Shown here in pieces: positions 27,738 to 37,128 of a stretch of 64,000 nucleotides of DNA. Within the stretch, counting starts at the first letter, position 1, and each line of letters opens with the position of its first letter. The position numbers and the translations under genes are program-made. The stretch covers positions 186,001 to 250,000 of the forward strand of contig NZ_JAFCLN010000005.1 in NCBI RefSeq assembly GCF_018129385.1, written 5' to 3'. A model generated the notes under the pieces. The model searched no databases and was not told the origin of the DNA. It saw nothing but the letters and a program-made list of their open reading frames with translations. Source of the DNA: Bradyrhizobium lablabi (lineage in GTDB: Bacteria > Pseudomonadota > Alphaproteobacteria > Rhizobiales > Xanthobacteraceae).

Positions 27738-28104
27738 CGCCTGACTCCTGCTCTAGACGTAAAAAAGACGCGGCCACGTTTCCGTGCCACGCCACAAACC
27801 GGCTTGGGTGTCTCTGCTCGATTTCCGAGTCTTCAACTTGAAAGTCGCGAAACGCACAGTCGAACGGCCTGGACCCGATTGTGACAGGGATTGCAACATG
27901 AAAATCCCCAGTTAGCAAGCGTCGGACGGGGCTCGGGAAATCGCCGCGCCGTGGCCCGACCTGTGGCTATCGGACAACAGGGCCGCTATTCGCGCGGTTT
28001 GGCCCGTTTCAAACGATTGACGCTCCCCGAGAACTAAGGGCAAATCGTCGCGGATTGGGCAGAATCCGGCAATTCGAGCCGGTGCGCGGGTTGGGAATGA
28101 GCAC
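27738..28104. promoter_or_regulatory. Divergent intergenic region csp / barrel protein
   Basis: A 367-base interval with no credible gene. It must hold the promoter of the cold-shock gene on the minus strand and of the barrel-protein gene on the plus strand. Apart from the leader hairpin at 27761-27793 I see no defined element. Confidence 0.5.
27761..27793 (-). promoter_or_regulatory. Attenuator-like hairpin in the csp leader
   Basis: On the minus strand GGCGTGGCACG and CGTGGCCGCG fold around GAAA, followed directly by six T and then, after about 10 bases, the ribosome-binding site. A hairpin plus T-run this close to the start could end transcription before the gene. The stem has a bulge, so it may be weak. 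Confidence 0.4.
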
Positions 28105-29232
28105 ATGCGCTGCGGGCTGCGGGCTTCGCGAGCAGGGGTGACCGGGGCCATCCGCAGGCTGGTGCGGACCGCCGCGTTCGCATTTGCAGTCTCGGCGGTG
28201 GCTCTATCCTCGGCACAGGCCCAGTTGCTGCCGGCTCCCGCGCCGACACCCACGCCCGGCCTTACCATCATCAGCTCCGAGATTTCGGTCAATAACGCCG
28301 TCACCAATCTCGGCAGCGGCTATCTGGAGCGCCTCGGCCATCGGGCGACCAACAGCCTGGACCGCATCGGTAGAAACAACCCGGCCGGCGGCGGCGCGTC
28401 GCAGGCCGTCGAAGCGCCGAAGGTCCGCGTCTGGGGCGAAGGCTACGGCATTTCGGCGACGACCAATCCGCAGGGCGATTTTGCCGGCGACCGGCGCACC
28501 ACGTGGGGCGGCGTGGTCGGCGCGGGGGCGACGGTCGCGCCCGGCGTCAATCTCGGCCTCTCCATCGACCACAGCCGCAGCAAGATCGACGTGCCGCTCG
28601 CCTTCCAGTCCGCCACGCTCGATCTCACCCAGGTCGGTGCAACGTTTTCGGTCGACAAGGGACCATGGACGGTCGCCGGCGCGTTCGTTCACGGTTTTGG
28701 CAATATCAATTCAGTGCGCGACACCGGCGCCAGTCTTGCGAACGCCTACTACAACGCCAGGATCGACGGCGGCCTGATCGAGCTCGACTATTACTGGACG
28801 CAGGGCCAGAGCCGCATCGTTCCGAAGGTCGCCTTCGAATATGTGCGCTCCTCGACCGATGCGTTCCGGGAAATCGGGCCGGCCTTTTTCCTGGTCACGG
28901 CGAGCGGCGCGTCGGCGGAGCGCGCGCGGATTCTCGCTGGCGCCGAGGTTGGGCACTACTTCATCATCGATCGCAAAATCCTCGACCTGTCGGCCTACGG
29001 AAAATTCATCGACAACGTCATGCAGAATTTCAGCACCGTGACGGTCAGCATTCCCGGCTTCCTGCCGGTCAGCGTGCAGGGCATCGGCGAGAGTCAGTAC
29101 GGCGCCGATGCGGGGGCCGCGGCTTCGCTCATCCTGTCGAACAATTTCCGCCTCTATGCGCATTACGACGGAAAATTCCGTTCGCAGTACCAGTCGCATC
29201 AAGGCACGGTCGGCCTTGAAATAAAGTGGTAG
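28105..29232 (+). CDS. Outer-membrane beta-barrel protein, autotransporter-domain-like
   Basis: A 375-residue exported protein: signal sequence ending near SSAQA-Q, a short Pro-rich segment (LLPAPAPTPTPG), then a helix-like linker (NNAVTNLGSGYLERLGHRAT). After that come alternating amphipathic strands typical of a 12-strand barrel, from about residue 105 to the end. Typical pieces are VRVWGEGYGISATTN and WGGVVGAGATVAPGVNLGLS. The last residues are GLEIKW, an aromatic end as in autotransporter translocators. There is no passenger domain, so it is a stand-alone barrel. No partner gene is seen. The role is unknown. Confidence 0.8.
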   Translation: MRCGLRASRAGVTGAIRRLVRTAAFAFAVSAVALSSAQAQLLPAPAPTPTPGLTIISSEISVNNAVTNLGSGYLERLGHRATNSLDRIGRNNPAGGGASQAVEAPKVRVWGEGYGISATTNPQGDFAGDRRTTWGGVVGAGATVAPGVNLGLSIDHSRSKIDVPLAFQSATLDLTQVGATFSVDKGPWTVAGAFVHGFGNINSVRDTGASLANAYYNARIDGGLIELDYYWTQGQSRIVPKVAFEYVRSSTDAFREIGPAFFLVTASGASAERARILAGAEVGHYFIIDRKILDLSAYGKFIDNVMQNFSTVTVSIPGFLPVSVQGIGESQYGADAGAAASLILSNNFRLYAHYDGKFRSQYQSHQGTVGLEIKW

Positions 29233-29266
29233 CGCAGGCGCCCTTCTATTTGAGCATCATGATGCT

Positions 29267-30310
29267 CTACGCCGGCCCTGTCGCGGCGTAGCCGCCCAGC
29301 CCAAAACTCTGCCGCGGCCCGCTCATCATCGGCACGAGATCGTTCGGGTGGATAAACTCGTCCCTGAAGCAGGGATAGAGTTTTGGATCGAAAATCTTCT
29401 TCAGCCAGTCGATGACGATCTTGTGCCGGTCGGAGTTGCGAAACTCCTTGTGATAGGTCAGCCACAGATCGACGTGATGGCTGACGCCCAGATCGACCGC
29501 GACCAGCGGCACACCCATCGCGATCACCGCCGACGGCAGGAAGCCGACGCCGGCGGAGCGCTCCACCGCATACAACACGCCGATGGAGGAGTTGGTCTTG
29601 ATGCCGACCACGCCTTCGAGCGACGTCAATCCGAGAATGCGCGCATAGGCGGTGTCGTCGATCTGCGGCGCGCTCTGCTTGATGATCCGGTGCTCTTTCA
29701 GCTCCGCGAGACTTTTCGGAATGCCATAGAGCTTTTGATAACCCTCCGAAACGAAGGGGTATATGTGCATCCGCCCCAGCTTGGCTACGATGAGATCGGG
29801 ATTGGTCGGCGGCTCGAGCTGGATCGCGATATCGGTTTCCAGCCGTGCAACATCGGCCTGTTCCATCGCGCAGCGTAAGTCGACGGTGATCTTGCGATAG
29901 GTTCTCTGGAAGTCGATCAGCCGTGGCAAAATCCAGAAATTGCCGGGCCCTTCGGTGACCGCCACGCGCACCGTTCCGGATGTGCTGCTCCATTTCTGCG
30001 AGGCACGGCGGAAGATGTTGAAGGCATGACGCTCCATTTCAATCACGTCGGCGAGCATCGAGTGACCTTCCTCGCTGAGCGTGAGGCCGCTCTGATCGCG
30101 CAGGAAAAGCTTGAAGCCGATCATCTCCTCCAGCCGGTCGATGCGTCGCATCAACGTGGTGCTGGTCACGCCGAGCAGATCGGCGGCGTGGCGGAAACTC
30201 TTGTAGCGCGCGCAGGCCAGGAACGATTTCAGATCGTCCCAGGAGGCGTCAGGGATCTCATCGGTCCGGTGCTGCGTGATCGCAGCACCCCGGTGCAATA
30301 GTTGCTGCAT
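29267..30310 (-). CDS. LysR-family transcriptional regulator
   Basis: A DNA-binding regulator of about 347 residues. The N-terminal winged helix-turn-helix lies near residues 22-80 (WDDLKSFLACARYKSFRHAA, then LGVTSTTLMRRIDRLEEMIG). The C-terminal substrate-binding domain begins at about 110 (GTVRVAVTEGPGNFWILPRL). It is divergent from the gene at 30363 with about 50 bases between starts, the classic LysR arrangement, which suggests it controls that cluster. Start uncertain: GTG/ATG candidates at 30325 and 30310; I took the ATG at 30310 (MQQLLHRGAA). The ligand is unknown. Confidence 0.9.
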   Translation of the reverse strand: MQQLLHRGAAITQHRTDEIPDASWDDLKSFLACARYKSFRHAADLLGVTSTTLMRRIDRLEEMIGFKLFLRDQSGLTLSEEGHSMLADVIEMERHAFNIFRRASQKWSSTSGTVRVAVTEGPGNFWILPRLIDFQRTYRKITVDLRCAMEQADVARLETDIAIQLEPPTNPDLIVAKLGRMHIYPFVSEGYQKLYGIPKSLAELKEHRIIKQSAPQIDDTAYARILGLTSLEGVVGIKTNSSIGVLYAVERSAGVGFLPSAVIAMGVPLVAVDLGVSHHVDLWLTYHKEFRNSDRHKIVIDWLKKIFDPKLYPCFRDEFIHPNDLVPMMSGPRQSFGLGGYAATGPA

Positions 30311-30362
30311 ACCCCAAATCCACACCCGCTAAGGTACCGGACGCGGGTTCAAGCAACGATAG

Positions 30363-30992
30363 ATGCGCAATTCGGCGATGGAAAGGGCCAGTTTGTCCAA
30401 TAGGAAGCGGGATTTTGATTATTTGTCGGCCGAGGCGGCGGTCGAGGTCCGGCAGGCACAGGACCGGGAAATTTCGGCAATCGCCGACATGGCGACGCAG
30501 ATGGTTCCGGGAGTTCAGATCGGGGAACGGGCCCTCCGCAGGCACTTCGATTTCGATCCGGCAAGCATCCTCGTCTTTGCGCACCGCGGAAAACTGCTCG
30601 GCGGAATGGCGTTTCTGTTTCTCGACGGCCGCGGTCACGACGCATTGATCTCCGGCGAGTTCTCGCCTTCACACCCGGACTTCAAGTTTTTCGCAACGCG
30701 CAACGAGCAGGTCGCGGCGACCTATATCTGGGCGATCGGAGCAAGCGGCCGCGGCATCGCAGGCCTCGGCAAGGCCGCGGCCCATTTGCGCCAGCCGCGC
30801 TTCGTGAACGCCGATTGCTTTGCACAACCGTCTACCGCCGCAGGCCGCGATCTCATGATCACAACCGGCTTTGTGCAGGTCCCGAGCGCGCAGCCTGATC
30901 TATGGCGCTACCAGCGCCCCTGGAATCGTCAACCGACCGCCACGCGCACATCGAGTTCGTCAGTAAGGAGTTTTGAAGATGCACGGTACTAG
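30363..30992 (+). CDS. Divergent GNAT-like protein
   Basis: A 209-residue cytoplasmic protein of unknown function. Segments suggest an acetyltransferase (GNAT) fold: a strand pair ASILVFAHRGKLLGGMAFLF near 66-86, a motif-A-like ATYIWAIGASGRGIAGLGKA near 118-138, and a C-terminal TTGFVQVP like the GNAT end loop. The acetyl-CoA motif Q/R-x2-G-x-G/A is only approximate. An ATG at 30378 is an alternative start. The gene overlaps the next one by 14 bases, and is divergent from a LysR regulator. Fold assignment is inference. Confidence 0.65.
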   Translation: MRNSAMERASLSNRKRDFDYLSAEAAVEVRQAQDREISAIADMATQMVPGVQIGERALRRHFDFDPASILVFAHRGKLLGGMAFLFLDGRGHDALISGEFSPSHPDFKFFATRNEQVAATYIWAIGASGRGIAGLGKAAAHLRQPRFVNADCFAQPSTAAGRDLMITTGFVQVPSAQPDLWRYQRPWNRQPTATRTSSSSVRSFEDARY

Positions 30993-31593
30993 ACCGCCGA
31001 AGCCGCCTGCACGCACTGTGACGATCCGCCTCGGACGCGATGCCAACGACCTGATGGTGATCACTGCGATCCGCTCCGCGGTTTATCTCGCCGAACAGGA
31101 TTGTCCGATCGAGGAAGAGTTCGACGGCAACGATCTCTGCGCGGCGCATTTCATCGGCTACATCGGCAACGAGCCGGCGGGATGCTTGCGCGTGCGCTTC
31201 TTCGGCGAGTTCGCCAAGATCGAGCGTCTTGCGGTCCGCCATCAGTATCGACGCACACGCGTCTCATTCAAGCTGGTGCAGGCCGCGGTCGACTACATCA
31301 AGCGCAAGGGCTTTCGAAAGATCTACGGGCTGGCGCAGGACCGCCTGGTGAACTTCTGGGCGCATTTCGGCGGCCGGCCGCTCGAAGGCGGCCGCAAGGT
31401 GACGTTTTCCGATTTTTCCTACACCGAGATGGTGTTCGACATCGAGCCGTCGCCGGATGCGATCACGCTCGAAAGCGATCCGTATGTGATCATCCGTCCC
31501 GAGGGCGATTGGGATCGGCCCGGCGTGCTGGATTTCTCGGCGGAGCGCGCGGTGACCTCGCCACTGCGCAACATGGAGATGGCACAGACATGA
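30979..31593 (+). CDS. GNAT-family N-acetyltransferase
   Basis: A 204-residue acyltransferase-fold protein. The pattern is IRSAVYLAEQDCPIEEEFDG near 32-50, then AAHFIGYIGNEPAGCLRVRF, KIERLAVRHQYRRTRVSFKL (acetyl-CoA motif A) and GLAQDRLVNFWAHFGGRP. The GNAT C-terminal loop is FWAHFG instead of the usual FY-x2-GF. A tail of about 45 residues with IRPEGDWDRPG extends beyond the fold. ATG 30979 has AAGGAG eight bases upstream; a TTG at 30973 is less likely. It overlaps its upstream neighbour, and its stop overlaps the next start (ATGA). Confidence 0.85.
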   Translation: MHGTRPPKPPARTVTIRLGRDANDLMVITAIRSAVYLAEQDCPIEEEFDGNDLCAAHFIGYIGNEPAGCLRVRFFGEFAKIERLAVRHQYRRTRVSFKLVQAAVDYIKRKGFRKIYGLAQDRLVNFWAHFGGRPLEGGRKVTFSDFSYTEMVFDIEPSPDAITLESDPYVIIRPEGDWDRPGVLDFSAERAVTSPLRNMEMAQT

Positions 31594-32147
31594 TCGCCGG
31601 TGGAGAGGCCACGCCGCCATTGCACGAGGAGCCACCGGTCCTCGTCTGTGCCAATCTCCAGATCGAGGTTTTCGCTGAAGCCGCCGATGCCGATGAGGTC
31701 GCTTCGCGCTGCGGCGCGTTGCTGTCGTTGTGGCGGGATAATTTGTGGCCGGTGCTTCATCTGAAGCGGATTGCGCGGGCCGCCTGGTTCGATCCGCAGT
31801 CCAACCGGTCCGACTGGATTTCCGGGTTCAGGCCGCGGCCGGGCGAGATGGTGTTCGAGCACCCGCTGCCGTCGGCCTATAGCGCGACGCGGTTCGCCGA
31901 ATACATGTCGAGCATGAAGAATATCCGCTGCGCGGTGATGGGGCTTTCGCTCGACGAAACCATCCTGGCGACCGTGATCGAGGGGTTTCATCGCGGCCAC
32001 CGCTATCAGGTCATCACGGATGCGGTAGCTTGCGGCCGTGAAGACGCCGGGGGCTACAAGGCGGCGGTCCTGAAGGCGGCGGGCAATTTTGCCGGCGTGG
32101 TGCTGAGCTCCGACCTCGCCAGAGGCGCGGTGGCTTCCGTCATGTGA
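31590..32147 (+). CDS. Isochorismatase-fold protein lacking catalytic residues
   Basis: A 185-residue protein whose pattern follows isochorismatase-like cysteine hydrolases: a first strand VLVCANLQIEVF, the segment PGEMVFEHPLPSAYSATRFA, and GLSLDETILATVIEGFHRGH, then YQVITDAVACG. In active members these carry the catalytic Asp, Lys and Cys. Here the Asp is replaced (CANLQ for x-D-x-Q), the Lys is replaced (FEH before PLPSAY) and the Cys is replaced (DETI where T-x-x-C is expected). It is probably a non-catalytic, binding or regulatory protein. It starts in the stop codon of the GNAT gene (ATGA at 31590). Confidence 0.75.
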   Translation: MIAGGEATPPLHEEPPVLVCANLQIEVFAEAADADEVASRCGALLSLWRDNLWPVLHLKRIARAAWFDPQSNRSDWISGFRPRPGEMVFEHPLPSAYSATRFAEYMSSMKNIRCAVMGLSLDETILATVIEGFHRGHRYQVITDAVACGREDAGGYKAAVLKAAGNFAGVVLSSDLARGAVASVM

Positions 32148-32159
32148 CGGCGGCCGGGA

Positions 32160-33308
32160 TCAGGTCCGCTCGACCCGGACCACGCGGCCCTTCTCGATCG
32201 CAAGCGCCAGCCGGCCGTGCTTGAGCGCAAGCGCGGCTTCACCGAACAATTCGCGGCGCCAGCCGTGAAGGGCTGCGACGTCGGCATTGTCGTTGGCCGC
32301 GATCTGCTCGAGATCGTCGACGGTCGCGATCACCTTGCTGGCGACGGCATGCCGTTCCGACGTCATGCGCAGCAGCACCTTCAGAAGTTCGACGATGGCG
32401 GCGCCATTCGAATTGTTGCGCGGCTTTTCAAGCTTGGGCAGCGTATGGGGATCGCGCGCCAGGCCCCGCTGCACGGCGGCGACGATGTCGCTGCCCCATC
32501 TCGAACGATCGAAGCCTTTTGGCAGCGAGCGCAGATGAGCCAGCTTTTCGAGACTGGTCGGCGCGTGGGTGGCGATATCGCCGACGGCATCGTCCTTCAA
32601 TACGCGCGAGCGCGGCACGTCGCGGCTCTGGGCTTCCTGCTCGCGCCAGGCTGCGACCTCGATCAGTACCGCGAGCTCCTTGGGCTTGCGCACGCGCGTC
32701 TTCAGCCGCTCCCAGGCGCGCTCGGGGTGGAAGTCGTAGGTCCGCGGCGAGGTCAGGATCTCCATCTCCTCGCTGACCCAGTCGTTGCGCTTGCGCTTTC
32801 TGAGATCGGCATCGAGTGCGATGAACACGTCGCGCAGATGGGTGACGTCGGAGACGGCGTAATTCGTCTGCTCCTGCGTCAGCGGCCGGCGCGACCAGTC
32901 GGTGAAGCGGTGAGTCTTGTCCGGCCGGTGGCCCGTGATGCGCTCGACGAGCTGGTCGTAGGCGATGCTGTCGCCATAGCCGAGCACCATCGCCGCCACC
33001 TGGGTATCGAAGATCGGATGCGGGATGGTGCCGGACTGGTGCCAGACGATCTCGATGTCCTGGCGGGCGGCGTGAAACACCTTCAGCACCGCCTCGTTGC
33101 CCATCAGATCGAAGAACGGCTTCAGCTCGATGCCCTCGGCCAGCGTGTCGATGACGACTGCTTCCTCCGGGCTCGCCATCTGCACGACGCAGAGCAGGGG
33201 GTAGTAGGTCGTCTCCCGCAGGAACTCGGTATCGACCGTAATGACGGGGTGTTTTGCGAGCCGGGCGCAGGCCGCCGCCAGCTCGGAAGTGGTAGTGATC
33301 AGATCCAT
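32160..33308 (-). CDS. rnd: Ribonuclease D
   Basis: A 3'-5' exoribonuclease that trims tRNA 3' ends. The 382-residue protein has the DEDD exonuclease residues in VDTEF (D25, E27), HAARQDIE and YAVSDVTHL, followed by an HRDC domain near 205-285 ([20 protein letters not shown]). ATG 33308 begins [17 protein letters not shown], the normal N-terminus; the frame is open to 33362 without features. It is convergent with the isochorismatase-fold gene, with 12 bases between. Confidence 0.95.
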   Translation of the reverse strand: MDLITTTSELAAACARLAKHPVITVDTEFLRETTYYPLLCVVQMASPEEAVVIDTLAEGIELKPFFDLMGNEAVLKVFHAARQDIEIVWHQSGTIPHPIFDTQVAAMVLGYGDSIAYDQLVERITGHRPDKTHRFTDWSRRPLTQEQTNYAVSDVTHLRDVFIALDADLRKRKRNDWVSEEMEILTSPRTYDFHPERAWERLKTRVRKPKELAVLIEVAAWREQEAQSRDVPRSRVLKDDAVGDIATHAPTSLEKLAHLRSLPKGFDRSRWGSDIVAAVQRGLARDPHTLPKLEKPRNNSNGAAIVELLKVLLRMTSERHAVASKVIATVDDLEQIAANDNADVAALHGWRRELFGEAALALKHGRLALAIEKGRVVRVERT

Positions 33309-33477
33309 GAACAGTCCATGACGCGTCCGACAGGCGTTCTGCCGAAAGCGCTGGTCTGTCAAGGGTCTTGCGGGGCATTTATGCCCTGTATTTTTCCTTG
33401 CCGCGGCCGGCTTGAAGCCGGATCCGCATGGCCGGTCGGCCGGAAAAGGCCACCGAACCGGCGGTGTGCCTCAATAA

Positions 33478-33588
33478 TCAGTGGTGCCGCATGCGCCGGG
33501 ACGGCCGTCGTCCCGATGGAACGGCGAGCACGGCGAGGCACAATGCAACCATCGCGAGCCCGATAAACTCAATCGCAAACGCGTCCAT
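33478..33588 (-). CDS. Very small single-helix membrane protein
   Basis: A 36-residue reading frame: MDAFAIEFIGLAMVALCLAV, then LAVPSGRRPSRRMRHH. One hydrophobic helix spans about residues 5-23, followed by a strongly basic tail, a positive-inside layout. A ribosome-binding site GGGGAG lies seven bases before the ATG. It stands in the 400-base gap between rnd and selO with no overlap to any gene, so it is not a shadow frame. Function unknown; expression is unproven. Confidence 0.6.
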   Translation of the reverse strand: MDAFAIEFIGLAMVALCLAVLAVPSGRRPSRRMRHH

Positions 33589-33713
33589 GACAATTCTCCC
33601 CAACAGTTCCTAGACTTGTCGGGGTCATGTTGATCGAATCTTAATTAGGGCAATTGCGGCCGAAAGCGCACGATTGAATGGTGGACGCGCGCTTAACAAG
33701 CGCGGTTAACGCC

Positions 33714-35192
33714 TCAGGTGCCGCAGAACGTTTGGTGCACGCGCTGGTGCGGCTCGGGCGGCTCGGCGTAGGCCGCGAACGCCGGCTGGTCCTCATAGGG
33801 GTTCGACAGCACCGTCAAAAGCTCTTCGAACGGCGCAAAATCGTCATTGGAGACCGCTGCCTGGATCACGGCCTCAATGCGGTGGTTACGCGGAATGAAG
33901 GCGGGATTGACGCGGTGCATCGCCAGTTGCCGCTCGGAGGCTGATTGCGGCTCCTCTGCGATCCGCTGGCGCCAGCGTTCGGCCCAGGGGTCGAACGCCG
34001 TGGGATCGACGAACAATTCGCGCACCGGCTCGCTGTTGGCCGGATCGGCGGCGATGTCGCCGAGGCGGCGGAAGGTGAGGGTGAAGTCGGCCTGGTTCTT
34101 CGTCATGGCGTCGAGCAGATCCTGCACCAGGGCCTCGTCGCCGTCGCGCGCCGTGAACAGGCCGGCCTTTCGCCGCAAGCCTGCCTGATAGGCCTCGGTG
34201 AATTTTTCCGCGAAGGCGCCGAGCGCGAACTGGGCCTGCTCGATCGCCTTGTCCTTGTCGTCGGAAAATAGCGGCAGCAGGCATTCGGCCAGACGCGTCA
34301 AATTCCACAGCGCAATGCGCGGCTGGTTGCCATAGGCGTAGCGGCCCATCTCGTCGATCGAGGAGAATACCGTCGCCGGATTATATTCGTCCATGAAGGC
34401 GCACGGGCCGTAATCGATCGTCTCGCCGGAAATCGAGGTGTTGTCGGTGTTCATCACGCCGTGGATGAAGCCGACCAAAAGCCATTGCGCGACCAGATTC
34501 GCCTGTCGGGCGATCACTGCGTCCAGCAGCGCGTGATAGGGGCGGTCGGCCTGCGCCAGATCAGGATAGTGGCGGGCGATGACGTGGTCGGCGAGCTGCC
34601 GCACGCCGTCGGTATCGCCGCGTGCGGCGAAGAACTGGAATGTGCCGACGCGGATATGGCTCGCAGCGACCCGTGTCAGCACGGCGCCGGGCAGCACGGT
34701 TTCGCGCATCACGCTCTCGCCGGACATGACGGCGGCGAGCGAACGCGTGGTCGGGATGCCCAGCTTGAACATTGCTTCGCTGACGACGTATTCGCGCAGC
34801 ACCGGCCCCAGCGCGGCCCGGCCGTCGCCCCGGCGCGAGAACGGGGTGGGGCCGGAACCCTTGAGCTGGATATCACGGCGGACGCCGTCGCGGTCGATCA
34901 CCTCGCCAAGCAGGATGGCCCGGCCGTCGCCCAGTTGTGGCACGAAATGTCCGAACTGATGGCCGGCATAGGCCATGGCGATCGGATCGGCCCCTTCGGG
35001 CACGCGTTTTCCGGCCAGGATTTCGGCGCCTTCCGGGGTCGAAAGCAGGTCGGGATCAAGGCCAAGCTGCTCGGCCAGCGGCCGGTTCAGCTTGATCAGC
35101 CGGGGGGCTGCTACGGGGGTCGGGGCGACACGCGCGAAAAAGTTTGCTGGCAGCGCCGCATAGGTGTGCTCGAAGGGGAAATGCACCGTCAT
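33714..35192 (-). CDS. selO: Protein adenylyltransferase SelO (YdiU)
   Basis: A pseudokinase-fold enzyme that transfers AMP from ATP to Ser/Thr/Tyr of target proteins, linked to redox stress. The 492-residue protein has the typical N-terminus ([20 protein letters not shown]) and [19 protein letters not shown]. The nucleotide-binding block is [20 protein letters not shown], followed by [18 protein letters not shown] and [13 protein letters not shown]. The C-terminus is QTFCGT, keeping a Cys at the position occupied by selenocysteine in animal SelO. ATG 35192 gives the family N-terminus; the reading to 35261 adds nothing recognisable. It is divergent from aspS. Confidence 0.94.
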   Translation of the reverse strand: MTVHFPFEHTYAALPANFFARVAPTPVAAPRLIKLNRPLAEQLGLDPDLLSTPEGAEILAGKRVPEGADPIAMAYAGHQFGHFVPQLGDGRAILLGEVIDRDGVRRDIQLKGSGPTPFSRRGDGRAALGPVLREYVVSEAMFKLGIPTTRSLAAVMSGESVMRETVLPGAVLTRVAASHIRVGTFQFFAARGDTDGVRQLADHVIARHYPDLAQADRPYHALLDAVIARQANLVAQWLLVGFIHGVMNTDNTSISGETIDYGPCAFMDEYNPATVFSSIDEMGRYAYGNQPRIALWNLTRLAECLLPLFSDDKDKAIEQAQFALGAFAEKFTEAYQAGLRRKAGLFTARDGDEALVQDLLDAMTKNQADFTLTFRRLGDIAADPANSEPVRELFVDPTAFDPWAERWRQRIAEEPQSASERQLAMHRVNPAFIPRNHRIEAVIQAAVSNDDFAPFEELLTVLSNPYEDQPAFAAYAEPPEPHQRVHQTFCGT

Positions 35193-35351
35193 GGCCCCAA
35201 GATAGGCACGCGGACGGCCTTTTTCGAGCCCAAAACCGCCTCCGCATTCGGTTGCCGCCATTAGCCGCCTCGGCTAAACCCTCCCGCAATTCGGAACAGC
35301 CTTTTGGCCGCCGATTCGACCCCTCCGACATCTGTTTTTTCTGGAAATTCC

Positions 35352-37127
35352 ATGCATCGTTACCGGACCCACACCTGCGGCGCGCTCCGCGAGAGCAACA
35401 TTGGCGAAACCGTTCGCCTGTCGGGCTGGTGCCATCGCATCCGCGACCATGGCGGCGTGCTCTTCATCGACCTGCGCGACCATTACGGCCTGACCCAGTG
35501 CGTGGCGGACCCGGATTCACCGGCGTTCAAGGATGCCGAAAAGCTGCGTTCCGAATGGGTGGTGCGGATGGAAGGCAAGGTGCGCCGCCGCCCCGAGGGC
35601 ACCGACAATCCGGAACTGCCGACCGGCATGGTCGAGCTCTATGTCAGCGACATCGAGGTGCTGGGGCCTGCCGGCGAATTGCCGCTGCCGGTATTCGGCG
35701 AGCAGGAATATCCCGAGGACATCCGTCTCAAATACCGCTTCCTCGACCTGCGCCGCGAAAAGCTGCACCAGAACATCATGACGCGCGGCGCGATCATCGA
35801 TTCCATGCGCCGGCGCATGAAGGAGACGGGCTTCTTCGAATTCCAGACCCCGATCCTGACTGCCTCATCTCCGGAAGGCGCGCGCGACTTCCTGGTGCCG
35901 TCGCGCATCCACCCTGGAAAATTCTACGCGCTGCCGCAGGCGCCGCAGCAGTACAAGCAGCTCCTGATGATGTCGGGTTTCGACCGGTATTTTCAGATCG
36001 CGCCCTGCTTCCGCGACGAGGACCCGCGCGCCGATCGCTTGCCCGGCGAGTTCTACCAGCTCGACGTCGAGATGAGCTTTGTGACGCAGGACGACGTGTT
36101 TGCGGCGATGGAGCCGGTTGTCACCGGCGTATTCGAGGACTTTGCCGACGGCAAGCCTGTCACAAAAGGCTGGCCGCGGATTCCTTTTGCCGAAGCCATC
36201 CGCAAATACGGCACCGACAAGCCCGACCTGCGCAATCCGATCGTGATGCAGGAGGTCTCCGAGCATTTCCGCGGCTCCGGCTTCAAGGTATTTGCGCGGA
36301 TGCTGGAAGACTCGAAGAACCAGGTCTGGGCCATCCCCGGCGTCGGTGGCGGTTCGCGCGCATTCTGCGACCGCATGAACTCCTGGGCGCAGGGCGAGGG
36401 TCAGCCGGGCCTCGGCTACATCATGTGGCGCGAGGGCGGCGAGGGCGCTGGTCCCCTCGCCAATAACATCGGACCGGAACGGACGGCGGCGATCCGCGCT
36501 CAGCTTGGCCTCAAGGAAGGCGATGCCGCGTTCTTCGTCGCTGGCGATCCGGAAAAATTCTGGAAGTTCTCGGGGCTCGCGCGCACAAAGCTCGGCGAGG
36601 AATTGAACCTGATCGACAAGGACCGGTTCGAGCTCGCCTGGATTATCGACTTTCCGATGTATGAGTACGACGAGGAGAACAAGAAGGTCGATTTCTCGCA
36701 CAACCCGTTCTCGATGCCGCAAGGTGGGCTGGAGGCGTTACAGACGCAGGACCCGCTTACCATCAAGGCGTTCCAGTACGACATCGCCTGCAATGGTTAC
36801 GAGATCGCCTCCGGCGGCATTCGTAACCACAAGCCGGAAGCGATGGTGAAGGCGTTCGAGATCGCAGGCTATGGCGAGCAGGAAGTCGTCGACCGCTTTG
36901 GCGGCATGTATCGCGCCTTCCAGTACGGCGCGCCGCCGCATGGCGGCATGGCGGCCGGCGTTGACCGGATTGTGATGCTGTTGTGCGGTACCACCAACCT
37001 GCGCGAAATCTCGCTATTCCCGATGAACCAGCAAGCAATGGACCTGATGATGGGCGCGCCTTCGGAAGCCACGCCGAAGCAGTTGCGCGAGCTTCACATC
37101 CGGACCAATCTGCCCGACAAGAAGTAG
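35352..37127 (+). CDS. aspS: Aspartyl-tRNA synthetase
   Basis: A class II synthetase that charges tRNA-Asp, and in bacteria of this type often tRNA-Asn as well. The 591-residue protein has an OB-fold anticodon domain ([20 protein letters not shown]), the class II motif 2 region with [19 protein letters not shown] and motif 3 [11 protein letters not shown]. The bacterial GAD insertion spans about 290-410. ATG 35352 begins MHRYRTHTC; a frame opening at 35304 lacks family sequence. It ends one base before the convergent stop of the next gene. Confidence 0.97.
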   Translation: MHRYRTHTCGALRESNIGETVRLSGWCHRIRDHGGVLFIDLRDHYGLTQCVADPDSPAFKDAEKLRSEWVVRMEGKVRRRPEGTDNPELPTGMVELYVSDIEVLGPAGELPLPVFGEQEYPEDIRLKYRFLDLRREKLHQNIMTRGAIIDSMRRRMKETGFFEFQTPILTASSPEGARDFLVPSRIHPGKFYALPQAPQQYKQLLMMSGFDRYFQIAPCFRDEDPRADRLPGEFYQLDVEMSFVTQDDVFAAMEPVVTGVFEDFADGKPVTKGWPRIPFAEAIRKYGTDKPDLRNPIVMQEVSEHFRGSGFKVFARMLEDSKNQVWAIPGVGGGSRAFCDRMNSWAQGEGQPGLGYIMWREGGEGAGPLANNIGPERTAAIRAQLGLKEGDAAFFVAGDPEKFWKFSGLARTKLGEELNLIDKDRFELAWIIDFPMYEYDEENKKVDFSHNPFSMPQGGLEALQTQDPLTIKAFQYDIACNGYEIASGGIRNHKPEAMVKAFEIAGYGEQEVVDRFGGMYRAFQYGAPPHGGMAAGVDRIVMLLCGTTNLREISLFPMNQQAMDLMMGAPSEATPKQLRELHIRTNLPDKK

Positions 37128-37128
37128 C

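Noticed and set aside
30979..31593. GNAT protein as an acyl-homoserine-lactone synthase
   Set aside because: It has a general GNAT pattern with acetyl-CoA motif A, and the characteristic invariant residues of LuxI-type enzymes are not evident; no LuxR gene is nearby (the divergent regulator is LysR).
33373..33395. Hairpin GGGGCAT/ATGCCC with T-run on the plus strand
   Set aside because: No plus-strand gene lies upstream to be terminated, and on the minus strand there is no T-run.
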